Below, piece after piece: positions 43,999 through 56,346 of a stretch of DNA of 64,000 nucleotides. The stretch comes from Uloborus plumipes (lineage: Eukaryota; Arthropoda; Arachnida; Araneae; Uloboridae). The notes under the pieces are model-generated. The model worked only from the letters and a program-made list of their open reading frames with translations, made no database searches and was not told the DNA's origin. A program made the position numbers and the translations under genes. How positions within the stretch are numbered: the stretch's first letter is position 1; every line of letters starts with the position of its first letter. The DNA lies in the NCBI GenBank assembly GCA_038373865.1, contig JAXGGA010003936.1, positions 31,172 to 95,171 of the forward strand, written 5' to 3'.

Positions 43999-46656
43999 CA
44001 GGCTTGGAGTAATCGTCGATTACGTAATCGTAATCCGCGTAATCGATTACATTTTTTTGTAATCATAATCATAATCATAATTTGTAAATAGAACACTCGT
44101 AATCGTGTAATCGTAATTTTAATCAAGTATTTCTTGCGTAATCGTAATTGTAATCTAAGTTTGAATAATCGTAATTTGGCCTTGTAATCGTGTAATCCCG
44201 ACTTGCTGAAAGCGAAATTTTCTAAGTTACGTTTCAACAATGGGGGATAGATCAGAGTTCAATACAAGCTTAGGAAAGACTTGGGAGCTCCTCAGTGATC
44301 GTTACCCGCTGTTTGTAAATGAGAGTAATAAAATTGAGCCCTAAGTGTTTTTCAACCTTTAGGCGCCTGTAACAAAAACGGCTCCCTTGATTTTTAGGAT
44401 GGGTCATCAATTTTCCCTTTCATCAGCTGTCAGTGACAGCAACAAACGAAGTCGCGTTCGCCGCCACCTCGGAATACAACAGTGGTGTCAAAATACTCCA
44501 GTTCGACTGGATTCTGTTAACGGTTATCTGGGAGAGAATCTAGACGGTCCCTGTCCCCGGTTGAGGAGAGAATCGCGACGGCCCCGCGGTAATATGCCTT
44601 TCAGTGCTTTTTTTCCCCAACTTTCATAATCAGAAAAAGAGGAATTTTGTCAGAACAAGAGCAAATTGCAATTATACTTCAGGTACATTAATTTTATGCT
44701 TTGTATTTTAATGCCAATTTTATTTTTAATTCAAAAGTATATAAAGAAAAAGTTGTGCGTTTATAGATTATTAAAACGTTTGTTTAAGTGTATGATTGAA
44801 ATCAATTATTCATTTTTAAATATTAATTATCTTTTTACGCTTAGAATAATTTCAATTTTTCTTTTGCATTTCTGTTTATTGTTTTAGTTTCATGTTTATA
44901 GTAGCAATAATAGCAGTATATCTTAAAAAATCTGACATAAATTATTATTATAAAAGGGTCATTCAAGCAAAAAAAAGAAAAGAAATGAAACTTGATATCA
45001 AGAAATCCTATGAAAACTTTTTACTCTTTTTCTAATTATATTGTTTCAAGAATTGTTTGATTGTATACATTTTAAATATTAATGGAGTTGGAGAACAATA
45101 CGTAAAAATATAATACATATATATATATTTTATGTGGGGAAAAGGTTTGCTTCATGCTTATTAAGTCAATATTTTGTAACAAAGCCGTTACTTTTTCATC
45201 ACATTTCGTTGCCAAGGCTAATTATACGAAAAAAATCAAAATTCATTTGAAGACAATTTTGTTTATAGGCTGCATTATCTCTCTCTATATATAGATGACG
45301 GGCTCTGTATGTATGTTTGTAACCGATGGATAGAAGCCCCACAGAAACTACAGACCTGAAGCTTGGCACAAATATTCGAACGTATCCCAGTAAAATGCAC
45401 CTCGAACGCCGAATTCTAAATTTTGAATTAGTTATTTTTAATTTAATTAATTAGTCTCCTTTTAGATGTACTTTACCTAATTGAGGGAGGGTCCCCCACC
45501 CCCTAACATTACACATCGTTGGAAAGGGTTTTTTTTTTTTCTGAAAAGAAAAGTTTTAGAGCGTTTTTCTCCATCACTTAGAACGGGAAAAATTAATTAC
45601 TCAAATTAGTCAATTTTCAAGGCTCTATATGCAAAACTGAAACACTAAGTCCCATTTTCCAGACAAACTGCTCTTTTGTCCCTGTAGTTTCATAGTGGTT
45701 TAAATTTGCGTATAGAGTTAAGCCTTGAAAATTGACTAAATTTAAGTAATTAATCTCCTGTTACTTAACTTAATGTCTTTTTGATTTATTTGGCAAATTG
45801 TTTTAAACTTTAACAGGACTTTTTCTGGAATTTAAAAGGTTGTGGAGCACATTTGTAAAGAATACAGCAATTTTACTTCAGAGGGTTAGAGTGAACCTTA
45901 ATTTACTCAGTTGACATCCTTTACATTTATTGCACGGGCATCGCCGTGCGGATACTGCTAGTAAAATAAATAAAGGTAATATTCACATGAAATGAATACA
46001 TACATAATAGAGAAGTAATAAATAAATTATTTAAGTAAAATAACTAAATTTTATAATTCATTACACAATATTTAATGGTGAAATCTTTAAAAAAATTGAA
46101 AAGTGTCTAGAGTTAAATCTACTAGTGCATGCACCTGTATCTAATCACCTATACATGGATAAAATAGTTGTGCAGTATTTAAGTGCACTTTAAATGGTTC
46201 AAATTAATTTGGATGTGCTTTTATTTCATTTATCGCTAATTTGCTGCTGCAGCATCAGAATTCAAAAAATAAGATAAAAAAATAACTAAATCAAATAAAA
46301 TAATAATTAATCTTTAAGTTAAGATTATACATTGGTTGCAATCATCATTTCATTCATCACTATATGAGATAATCAAAAATCATATTTTTTCAAAAAAAGC
46401 GCTCTTGTCGTGAATGAACATTATGTAATGATATGTATATATTCCTCACAAATCTGTAATCGCGTAATCGAAATCGTAATCGTCACATGATAATCGTAAT
46501 CGATTACATTTTTTTACGTAATCTAATCGTTGCTGTAATCGTAATAGCGGTTTCACAGATGACTGTAATCGTAATCGTAATTGTAATCTCCATTTTTTCA
46601 TGTTCGTAATCGTAATCGTAATCGATTACGTTTTCTCGTAATTGACTCCAAGCCTG
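43999..46656. mobile_element. Nested hAT-type element with GTAATCG repeats
   Basis: 2,658 bp starting CAGGCTTGGAGTAATCG and ending in the inverse ACTCCAAGCCTG. A perfect 8-bp target duplication GAGCCAAT lies at 43991-43998 and 46657-46664. Both ends consist of degenerate GTAATCGTAATCGATTACG words. The interior contains a GC-richer stretch (44385-44600, open in one frame for 80 codons, function unknown) and a Helitron. Confidence 0.93.
45279..45961 (+). mobile_element. Short non-autonomous Helitron (copy 1)
   Basis: Begins TCTCTCTATATATAGATGAC and ends with a GC hairpin GCACGG-loop-CCGTGC (45932-45949), 8 bases later CTAG (45958-45961), then T. A 5' TC, a 3' hairpin followed by CTAG, and the absence of inverted repeats or target duplication are Helitron hallmarks. 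The phrase TGTATGTATGTTTGTAACCG after the 5' end and the 3' hairpin match the second copy at 57008-59223. No Rep/helicase is encoded. Confidence 0.85.
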
Positions 46657-47196
46657 GAGCCAATACATCATTTTGACGAAATACATTCTATCAGTTTGAT
46701 GTAATTGGTTTATTTGGCATCATAAGTTTTATATTCGTTCAAATAATTTTCATGTTCCTGAATATTCCCTGGCAAGAAATTTAAAAAAAAATGAAGGTTG
46801 AATTCTTTCAATCTTTCAACTTTATTTCCTTTTTTGTGACGAATATTCCTAAAAATTGTTTAAAAAGTCCAAAAAGGACGAATTTTAGCAAAAAAAAAAG
46901 GAACAAAAAGGCAATGTAACAAATAAATTCAAAGACAATTCCTAGTTCTATTCCATATTCAAATGAGTTAATTAATTAATGTAAACCACTTTTCGAATTT
47001 TTTCTTTCAATCCTCCTTACGGTGTATGCTTTTTATTTATTTTTTTAAAAAGTTGCGAAGTAACGACTGCAATCAAAAGTAGTTTGTAGTCGCTACATTT
47101 TAAAAAAAGTAGTTGTAGTTGTAGTTAACTCCATTTATAACAAAGTAGTTGTAGTTGTAGTTCGCTACAAAAGAAATGTAGTTTTTCCAACCACTG

Positions 47197-48242
47197 GGTG
47201 GTAGGTACCTTAGTATGCTATTTTATGCTTTTTTATGCTAGCAAGCATCGCATGCTAGGGAGCTAGCTTGCACAATAATAGCATAACAAGCTATATGCAA
47301 GCATCTTATGCTTAATTGCTACTCAAGCTTGTTCAATAGCATGTGGTGCTAGGTACCTTAGTATGCTATTTTATGCTTTTTTATGCCAGCAAGCATCGCA
47401 TGCTAGGGAGCTAGCTTGCACAATAATAGCATAACAAGCTATATACAAGCATCTTATGCTTAATTGCTACTCAAGCTTGTTCAATAGCATGTGGTGCTAG
47501 GTACCTCAGTAAGCTATTTTATGTTTCTTTATGCCAGCAAGTATCACATGCTAGGGAGCTAGCTTGCACAATAATAGCATAACAAGCTATATACAAGCAT
47601 CTTATGCTTAATTGCTACTCAAGCTTGTTCGATAGCATGTGGTGGTAGGTACCTTAGTATGCTATTTTATGCTTTTTTATACTAGCAAGCATCGCATGCT
47701 AGGGAGCTAGCTTGCACAATAATAGCATAACAAGTTTTATGCAAGCATTTTATGCTTAATTGCTACTCAAGCTTGTTCAATAGCATGTGGTGCTAGATAC
47801 CTCAGTAAGCTATTTCATGCTTTTTTATGCTAGTAAGCATCACATGCTAGGGAGCTAGCTTACACAGTAATAGCAAAGCAAGCTATATACGAGCATCTTA
47901 TGCTTAATTGCTGCTCAAGCTTGTTTAATAGCATGTGGTGGTAAATACCTTAGTATGCTATTTCATGCTTTTTTATGCTAACAAGCATCGCATGCTAGGG
48001 AGCTAGCTTGCACAATAATGGCATAGCAAGCTGTATGCAAGCATCTTTTGCTTAATTGTTACTCAAGCTTGTTCGATAGCATGTGATGGTAGGTACCTCC
48101 AGTACGCTGTTTTATGTTTTTTTATGCATGCAAGCATCACATGGTAGGGGAGATAGCTTGCACAGTAATAGCATAACAAGCTATATACAAATATCTTATG
48201 CTTAATTGCTGCTCAAGCTTGTTCGAAAGCATGTGGTGGTAG
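47197..48242 (+). repeat. ~148-bp satellite array, block 3
   Basis: About seven monomers, in register with block 2 and increasingly diverged toward 48242. The last monomers carry substitutions such as ATGCATGCAAGCATC and AAATATCTTATGC. It ends at GGTGGTAG, where the 14.4-kb insertion begins. Confidence 0.93.
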
Positions 48243-48392
48243 CAGGGTTTAAGCTGAGTTTCAAAGTTTTTTAGTAAAAAAGCTATAATTGGAGAAAAGG
48301 CTTTAACAAAATGCTAAAGATTAATTTTTTTGCGAATCTGTTTACTATCTTTATAACCGAGTCTATGCACTTAATCTCCTGTTGACAGCTAA

Positions 48393-48694
48393 GGCAGGGA
48401 TTCAAGTGAAACAGCACTACGATCGCTTCGAATTGCAATAGCTACTGGAAGTGAATTACATTATCATCAACTTAACTTGGCATGACGTCACTACGGGTGG
48501 AGCCAATAAGAGCTCACAAGCACTCAGCGATCTCCTCTTATTTGCCAAGTAGGCTGTGACGTTTTATCTAGCTCGTTTTTCATAGGCAAACGTCACGCTG
48601 ACGTCACGATGTTTTTATCAAGAAACGTTCTAATGTAATTCATTTCCAGTAGCGATTGTAATTTGCGATCGCCTGTTTCACTTGAATCCCTGCC
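48393..48694. mobile_element. MITE family C, copy 1
   Basis: 302 bp with inverted ends GGCAGGGATTCAAGTGAAAC and its complement. The interior includes GACGTCACTACGGGTGGAGC and AAACGTCACGCTGACGTCAC. A second copy in the opposite orientation is at 48887-49183. Confidence 0.85.
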
Positions 48695-48779
48695 TAAATT
48701 TAAAATTCACTCTTGACAACTTGAAAGAAATAAATTTACAGAAGGTAACCTATTTTTTTTTTAATTTATAAAAATATTT

Positions 48780-49560
48780 TTGAAAAAAAATAAAAAAATT
48801 GAACCGACATCAGAACTACTGTACTCGGTAAGTGCTCTAAAAGGAAAAAATAATTTATTCTTTGAACACCATCGATACTACATTTAGGCAAGGATTCAAT
48901 TGAAACAGGCAATCGCAAATTACAATCGCGACTGGAATTACATTAGAACGTTTCTTGATAAAAACATCGTGACGTCAGCGTGACGTTTGCCTATGAAAAA
49001 CGAGCTAGATAAAACGTCACAGCCTACTTGGCGAATAAGAGGAGATCGCTGAGTGCTTGTGAGCTCTTATTGGCTCCACCCGTAGTGACGTCGTGCCAAT
49101 TTAAGTTGATGATAATGTAATTCACTTCCAGTAGCGATTGCAATTCGAAGCGATCGCAGTGCTGTTTCACTTGAATCCCTGCCATAAACATATGTTTTGA
49201 AATTGGCACCAAAAAACGCTAAATATGACATACGAAACTATTATCCAAACTATAAATATAAATGTCAATGAATCCAGGTTCTTTAATCGCATTCGCATAA
49301 TGGTACAAATATTCAACTCCTAATCTTCAATGGTTTCTCTGAAAGATGTCCTCAAAATGTAATTAAACATTATTTTACCTGTAGCTTTTGCACCGACTTC
49401 AAAACTTGTGTTTAAATGTAGTATCGATGGTGTTCAAAGAATAAAATTATTTTTTACTTTTTAGAGCACTTACCGAGTGAAGTTCTAAAGTCGGTTCAAT
49501 TTCTTTTTTTTTTTTTTTTTTTTTCAAAAATATTTTTATTCCATTCTTTTAAGTGTAAAT
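48780..49560. repeat. Inverted repeat interrupted by MITE family C
   Basis: The left arm (about 48801-48885: TTGAACCGAC..., TTTGAACACCATCGATACTA) is the inverse of 49417-49502. Copy 2 of family C (48887-49183) lies between the arms. Poly-A and poly-T tracts sit at the outer ends, including a T run of about 20 at 49505-49524. Confidence 0.7.
48887..49183. mobile_element. MITE family C, copy 2 (inverted relative to copy 1)
   Basis: 297 bp with the same termini and interior as 48393-48694, but reverse-complemented. The two copies are about 190 bp apart and could pair with each other. The minus-strand frame 49024-49212 is not a gene. Confidence 0.85.
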
Positions 49561-50637
49561 CTACTTCAGAAACAAGGAAATGCTTCCATTACGAAACTTC
49601 ACCTAATTTTTTTAAGTAATTGCTCCATAAAATAAACTATGTAAGAGAAAAAGATAGAAACTATCAACGGTGTCTAAAATTTTAAACGACTGACCCTAAA
49701 CACTTGTTTAATCAAAGCCATTTAAATATTAATGGCTATATTCAACGAATTGATATTTCAAAGTACCTAGTCCGACTTTCTGTTCATTGGCGTTCAGGGG
49801 AAAAAAGCAGGATAGAGAGAAATAGAGTCCTATAGGACTCTAGAGAGAAAGAAAGAAAGAAATATAGATACTTAGTTTTTAATACAAGTAGATGGCTTTT
49901 TTCAACTAATTTATATTTCAAAAAATTACAAGTTGCTTACGATTAAAATACTACGTACTTGGCCCGTTAATGAGTTTCATGTTTGATTCAGTTAAGCCTT
50001 CATTCAAAATTCTCATTGTTATTATAATTAGTTTCATATCAACCACGTTTTTCTTTCAATGGATTTCATATTTAATCAGTTAGGAAAATCGCTTTAAATT
50101 TGAGCAAAAATCTGAAGATTTTTCACAATTTCTTCAGAATCCCTTTATCAAACCTTATGTAAATTAAAACCAATGAAGCCTGAAAAATTACGAATCTATC
50201 GGTAGAAAGAAGCAAGACGTAGATAGAAAGATACTCAGTTTTTAATACAAGAAAATAGATAAAAATTTCAAAAAGACCACAGAAATGAATTTCATTACGT
50301 AATCCAGAGAAGAATTACATTCAAAATTGTCATTATTACAATTATTGGATCCCGATTTCTATTTCTATCGATTTCTGCAGGTTCCCGTTGTCAAACCCGG
50401 ATCAATTGGAAAGAAAACCCTTTCAAACAAAAAAAGAATTTTTAAAATCGGTCCAGGCGTCTTCGAGTAATCTTATAACATGCAAAAAAAAAAAAAAAAT
50501 CTCCGACGAATTGTATAACCTCCTCTATTGAAGTCGGTTAAAAATGAAAATTTTAGAATTGTCTTAATTCACATTAAAATAACACTAGTTTTTTTTTTTA
50601 AATCGGAAAAAAAAGCATTTACTGTCTAAAATTTTTT
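49561..50637. other. AT-rich stretch with simple repeats
   Basis: GAAA microsatellite near 49845-49862, poly-A at 50486-50500, and a phrase TTGAAGTCGGTT near 50529 that echoes the repeat at 49485-49500. No gene seen. Confidence 0.45.
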
Positions 50638-50976
50638 CGTGCGACCTAGGCTGCATCTGCGCACGCGCGAAGTCTCTTCGGACTTTCTCGAAATAGGGGG
50701 GGGGGAAAGCAACGAGGAAGTAGAAAGCGAACAAAAGCTGAAGCGGGGCCATCGTTATTCTAGCGGGCCTGCTTCCTCGTTGCCATCTCGAAGTATGAGT
50801 CATCCATTGAGTCCTTCAGTGTTCCCTACTACCATGTGCGTATAGCGTCGGTGAAGCTGGATATTTTCATGTTTGGTTTATAATTAGTGAATGTAACGAT
50901 TATTTTTACCCGATTTTGATTAAATTTTGAAGCATCGTTCTTCCTATCTCGAATAATTTCATGTGACAACGTTAAA
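50638..50976 (+). other. GC-rich block ending at a strong splice-donor match
   Basis: GC-rich relative to its surroundings, with CpG-containing words, a G run (50696-50705) and GGGCCATCGTTATTCTAGCG. AAAG|GTAAGT at about 50977 is an excellent donor. This could be a promoter and 5' non-coding exon of an unidentified gene on the + strand, or simply a repeat: related sequence lies inverted at about 62195-62290. No long frame starts here that I can identify. Confidence 0.25.
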
Positions 50977-50981
50977 GGTAA

Positions 50982-51976
50982 GTTCCTTTTGCTGTTTTGA
51001 GTTAAAAACTGTGTAGTGTAATGAGTGTACCATGTGCATGTTAAGTGAGGTTGATTTATCGTTCAAAGGGTACTGTGTTTATCAATTATACAATTTAACA
51101 CCAACGAAGATTTAATGCTTTGTATATTTATATTGAATGTACTGATTTCATCTAACTGCATCGACTGAAGTCGCAATTGGTTTTTATTTGCATCGTTCGT
51201 AGCTAATCAGGATATCAAGTAAAACATTTCTTAATCACAAATAAAATTAATATTCAGTTGCATGAACCCTGCTTTGAGTTAAATCTGTAAAAAATTACAT
51301 AAATCAGCCCATTTTGCTGATTTTGTAAGGACCAATCAATTTATTTTAAAGTTATATCCAAGGAAGCAATTTTTAGCTCAAGTTATTATGATTTCTTGTT
51401 CGATTTCACTATTTAATATCATGCAACAGAAAGGTTTACATTTTTTTTTCTTTCTTTTTTTTTTTTTTTTTTTTTTGAGAAAAAGAACTTTCTTTCAACC
51501 AATGAAGGTTTTGAAGTAGTCAGTTTAAAATTTGCACTTGTTTCCAATGTATTGTTTTTTCTGATTGTCATGATGAATGTTTTTTTTTCTTCAAAATTAT
51601 GTAAGAAATCAAGGGAGTTTTAAATTTTTGAATGTTTTTGTTCGTTTTCTTTTGTGGGGTATTATGAAGCTGAGTTTTGTGTGTGTCACAATCACAATGC
51701 AAAAATGAAGAACTAATTGATTTATAATATACCCACGCAATGAGGAATCTGCATGCATTTTTTTTATTTTTTTAAATGAAAGTTCAGGTCATTTCATGAC
51801 GATAGACACCAATTTCAGTTCAATCGGACAATTAGTTATTTTGTAATAAATTCTTAAAGTCGCCCGATAAGCCCCGCCCCCTATTTTCCCCATCTCCGCT
51901 GATGCCCGGCTGATGACGTCGCAATTCACTTTACTCCTTCTCACCCTGGGCGCTCGCTCGTAAGTTCCCAATAGAA
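50982..51976. other. AT-rich stretch with poly-T
   Basis: T run at about 51455-51477. A GC-richer patch with GCCCCGCCCCC lies near 51870. No gene seen. Confidence 0.4.
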
Positions 51977-53222
51977 CCGGGGTCTCCAAACGTTTTGCCC
52001 ACGGGCCACTTTTGAAAATTACAAGGCTCGAGGCCAGTCCACCCCTCCCCCTTCCCCCCTCCTAAATAGATATATAGCTCATCATACACATCGTAATTTA
52101 GAATCAGATACATTTTTTGTATTAGAAACAGTTGAAATATATGTAATAACTGATGCACCATAGTGCGGCTCGTACAGGGGGACAAGGGGAGGGGATGTCC
52201 CCTCACTTACAAAAGGAAAAGGGCCCTTCCCCCTCACTTTTGCAGAATAAAAAAGTAATGATCGATTGAAATCCTTTTTTTACTCAGTGGGTTGATTTAT
52301 TTTACGGAAGTAAAAACTGCAAATTCTAAAAAACGGACTTCTTTCCAGGCCATTTCATAAGGGTAGAACTTAGAATCGGAAGGCGTATGTCAAAGGTGGC
52401 TATCCGTCTTAATTTTTAAGGCCACTTCTCACTTTTTAAATTGGTCTTTTAATCATTAGTGTTAAAATCCATGTAACAAAATTCTTTAAAAAAAGACTTC
52501 AGGGGTGCTGCCTCCTCCCACGCATACGTTTCTTTTGACCCCCACTTTTTTGGTGCACCAGCCGCCTATGAACTGCACTTTCAGATAAGCGTTGAGGCAT
52601 TCCTACAATTTAAAAACGAGCTTCAAGTTTTATATTATTTTTCAGTTTCCATTCATAGAACGTAGAATTTTTCTTAGACCATCATAACTAACATTCATTA
52701 AACACTGGGGTGAAAAACTAAAATAATCAAAGTTACTTAAAAAATGATTCCAAATTGGTTTATTTCCAAAGCTACCTACTCCATAACATTAAAAATTTCC
52801 TACTGTATCATCATTAATTATTATTTATGAAAAAAATTACATTTATTACCTGTTAGAAACATTTTGTATAACCTTATTAAATCTTTTATGGACTTAGAAA
52901 TTTTCCCTAATGTGTTTTTCGAACGATAATTAATTTCTAAAGAAACAAATCACAAAAAAATTATAATGAAATTTTTAAAGGCTAGATTAAGACAGAATAC
53001 AGAAGCTAAACTACTTGGTGTCAATTCATGATTTAACGATTGATATTGCCTTTATCGTAATGTGTGATATTAGCAACTCACAAAATATAAATACACAATA
53101 AATTCTCACAGTAGATTAAATTATACCTACCAATAGACTGAGCTCATGTATGCATCTGAAATCTAGCCCAAAGCTGTGGGCCAGATTTTAGATACTCGCG
53201 GGCCATAGTTTGGAGACCCTTG
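51977..53222. mobile_element. Old hAT-type element (GGGTCTCCAAAC termini)
   Basis: 1,246 bp between CCGGGGTCTCCAAACGTTTT and AGTTTGGAGACCCTTG. The ends pair over GGGTCTCCAAAC and CGGGCCA-like words. CAGGGGTCTCCAAACT...GGCCCGCG termini are widespread in animal hAT elements. Flanks CAATAGAA and CAAAATAA are a weak 8-bp duplication. No transposase remains. Confidence 0.65.
52159..52570. mobile_element. MITE nested in the hAT at 51977
   Basis: 412 bp between CATAGTGCGGCTCGTAC and GTGCACCAGCCGCCTATG (imperfect inverse). Contains CCCC-rich segments. Non-coding. Confidence 0.6.
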
Positions 53223-54087
53223 CAAAATAAATTCGGTAGCATTCTCAAGATGGCTCCAAGTACGAACTGCCATTATTTTGTTGAATCTTGTTGCAAATCT
53301 TCAACATTTAACACACCAAATTCAATTTTTTTTTAATGCACAAAAGGAGAAGACAAGATTAGTGCAAGAGCGATAAAAAAATAAATAAAAATAAAAGTAA
53401 ACTGAAAACTGTTTGTGTTCTTCACTGTTCTATTGTGAAAAATATTTTACAGTAATTTATTTAATAGTATATCAATTATACAAGACCGGTTTTCATTTTA
53501 TCCATTTATCGGTATGCATATTTACACCTTTTTTTATTAAAAAGTGTTTTCTTTAGATGAATCTTTCATTACATTGAACTAAAAATTATGAATATGGAAG
53601 GTACTCTAGATCACTCCTTTAAATTAAAAAAATAATAATTAAATAAAAAAAAACTCCTAACTGAACTGATTTTATTTTTCCGAAGGATAATCGTGTACAG
53701 GTTATTGTTATCATTGCTTGTTTGTTAATGTTTTATTTTCCTGTATTGATTTATTCCATTTTGTTCTGCTTCAACTTTTGCATTAAAAGCATTTATTGCA
53801 ATCTGAATTCAATACTCTTTCTGTAATTTCGTGTAGTTATCCCAATATCCCCCACGCCCATATCTTTAGGTGCTCGAGAAGCTCTCGGTATTCATTTAAT
53901 TAAGTAAACAATTTTACTTCGAGGTCATTTACTTGTGAATAAAGTGATGTACAATTGAATGTCCGATCTTGACATCGGAATTTCTGGCATCGGAGATGGT
54001 ACATTCAGGAGGATATACATTAGGGTGGATCGAAAAAAATTTTTTTTGGAATTTCAAATCGGCCCGGGTGAGAAAAGTTGTCCACTA
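53223..54087. other. AT-rich spacer
   Basis: No gene seen. Near 54020-54070 a phrase TAGGGTGGATCGAAAAAAAT probably belongs to the outer end of the following palindromic element. Confidence 0.4.
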
Positions 54088-56346
54088 GGACCAAACAATT
54101 ACCTGTGAAATTTGAAGTTGATCAGATAATATCTTCAGGGTCCGCAAGGAGGTCAAAGTTCATAAATTTAGCCCAAAAATGCATTTTTTCTACTTAACAA
54201 ATACATTAATTTTTTAATAATTTTTTTAATGGGTCAGGGTGAAAAATGGTACCCAATGAGGTGAAATACTGTGATATAAAATCACATCACAGTCAGATAA
54301 AATCTTCATGCTCTGCATAATGGTCGAAATTTGCATATTTTGCCCAAAAATAGTGATTTTTCATCATAAATGAAAAAAATTTACTTTCTCGTTAAAATCG
54401 ACCACGGACAGAAAAATTGTTTCATACGATTAAAACAAGTCATAAACGCCATAAAAAGCAACTGATCCTTTGATTCGCTATCTACCAATCTCATTTCATT
54501 TTAGCAAACAAAATTATATACTTCGAAGAAGAAAAAATCAATCAACATGAAAAATAATACTCAAAACATTGACAAATGGCACTCTTGCAGAGATTTTTTA
54601 TTATTTTAAATTTATTAAATACTGTAGAGTCCAATTATAATTCGAATGAGCCATATGCTGTTCACAAACTACGCAGTTTCCAAGCTCAGCTCCACGGTAC
54701 ATTTCAAAGTTGAACTCCGTGGATTTCTAACTGTTGGAAATCATTATGTCTGTGCTTCTGATATTGTCAGAGTAACGTCTTTTTACACCATTTCATGCCA
54801 GGTGTTGATATTTTACGAGTGCGAGAATGTCAGAATATCGAACATTTAGTTCTTTATCTCAGAAATTATTTGGTAAATAATCTCTAACTCTAGTCTAAGA
54901 CTGAGAATCTCAAATTTTAGTAAGCAGGACATGGTATTTTGACGTAAACTGGGGTGTTAATATCTGTACCTCAGAACCAGACTAACGTAAGTCCATTTTC
55001 GTTATTTTTCAGTAGAGGGGAAAAACGATGTATTCGACAATCGTTTTTCCCCTCTACCGAAAAATGACGAAAATGGACTTACGTTAGTCTGGTTCTGAGG
55101 TACAGATATGTTTTTAGCTACAAATGAGATCCAACCATATGGGAGTTCCTCATTCCACAGAAATTTCGGTTGTGTATATCACGAAGTGTGGGGTCTAAAT
55201 GAAATAACCACATGGCCAAGATGATATATTGGGGAAAAAAAAGTTCATCGTTTGACTTTTCCCGAATTCACTCCTTTACAGCTCTTGTTTTGTTTTAATT
55301 TTGTGATGAGTACCGAAGAATTGAGGGACATAAACAGGGCGTTTGTTTCTTATAAATTACCAAGTGGCACAGCTGGCTGATTTGTGCTTCAATTTCAGTG
55401 ACATGTTTTGAAATTTAGTACAACCAAGTTACAGAGTGAATGAAGTAACATTCAGATTGCAGCACCTACCCAGAGGATGTAAAGTTATATTTTCTCGTCA
55501 TTGGGAAGGATATTACTATTTCATAGCGTATAAAGTAATTGATTGAGGAGACTTCTACTAAAACGAGAATGGATTCTCCAAGTATTGAAACAAAATCTGA
55601 CATTCTCGCACTCGTAAAATATCAACATCTGGCATGAAATGGTGTAAAAAGACGTTACTCTGACAATATCAGAAGCATAAACATAATGATTTCCAACAGT
55701 TAGAAATCCACGGAGTTCAACTTTGAACTGTACCATGGAGCTGAGCTTGGAAACCTGCAGTTTGTGAACCGCATATGGCTCATTCGAATTATGATTGGAC
55801 TCCAGAGTATTTTAATAAATTTAAAATAATAAAACATCTACAGGAAACAGGAGTGCCATTTGTCAATGTTTTGAGTATTATTTTTCATGTTGATTGATTT
55901 TTCGTTCTTCGAAGTACATAATTTTGTTTGCTAAAATGAATTGAGATTGGTAGATAGCGAATCACAGGATCAGTTGCTTTTTGTGGCGTTTATAACTTGT
56001 TTTAATCGTATGAAACAATTTTTCTGTCCGTGGTCGATTTTAAAAGAGAAAGTAAATTTTTTCATTTATGATGAAAAATCACTATTTTTGGGAAAAATAT
56101 GCAAATTTCGACCATTATGTAGAGCATGAAGATTTTATCTGACTGTGATGTGATTTTATATCATACTATTTCACCTCATTGGGTACCTTTTTTCACCCTG
56201 ACCCATTAAAAAAATTATTAAAAATTAATGTATTTGTTAAGTAGAAAAAAAAGCATTTTTGGGCTTAATTTATGAACTTTGACCTCCTTGCGGACCCTGA
56301 AGATATTATCTGATCAACTTCAAATTTCACAGGTAATTGTTTGGTC
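54088..56346. mobile_element. 2.26-kb fold-back element with 750-bp arms
   Basis: Arms 54088-54833 and 55597-56346 are near-identical inverted copies (GGACCAAACAATTACCTGTG outermost). A ~760-bp loop contains a family-A MITE. The left end continues to about 54025 with sequence not present at the right, so the right terminus seems truncated. Mirror open frames 54646-54849 and 55521-55736 share FKVELRGFLTVGNHYV, which follows from the palindrome; no family recognised. Confidence 0.85.
54961..55108. mobile_element. Fold-back MITE family A, copy 2, in the loop of the 2.26-kb palindrome
   Basis: 148-bp near-perfect palindrome TATCTGTACCTCAGAACCAG...TACAGATA. The loop GTATTCGACA is the reverse complement of the loop in the copy at 5146, so the element lies in the opposite orientation. 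Confidence 0.87.

Larger units (their letters stand above)
43691..47196. mobile_element. hAT-type element in the satellite (CAGTGGTYGGAA termini)
   Basis: 3,506 bp including a nested element. Left CAGTGGTCGGAAGTTGCG; right inverse of CAGTGGTTGGAAAAACTAC. Both ends carry GTAGCGAAACTAC / GTAGTTGTAGTT-like subterminal repeats. Flanking octamers GTTGGTAG (43683-43690) and GGTGGTAG (47197-47204) agree at seven of eight, and the satellite is in register on both sides. After subtracting the nested hAT only ~850 bp remain, so it was non-autonomous. Confidence 0.88.

Noticed and set aside
33040..48242. CRISPR-like repeat-spacer structure in the 148-bp array
   Set aside because: The whole 148-bp unit is repeated with no unique spacers, and this is animal DNA.
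54646..55736. Paired frames sharing FKVELRGFLTVGNHYV as two related genes
   Set aside because: They are opposite arms of the 2.26-kb fold-back; no domain or splice context was recognised.
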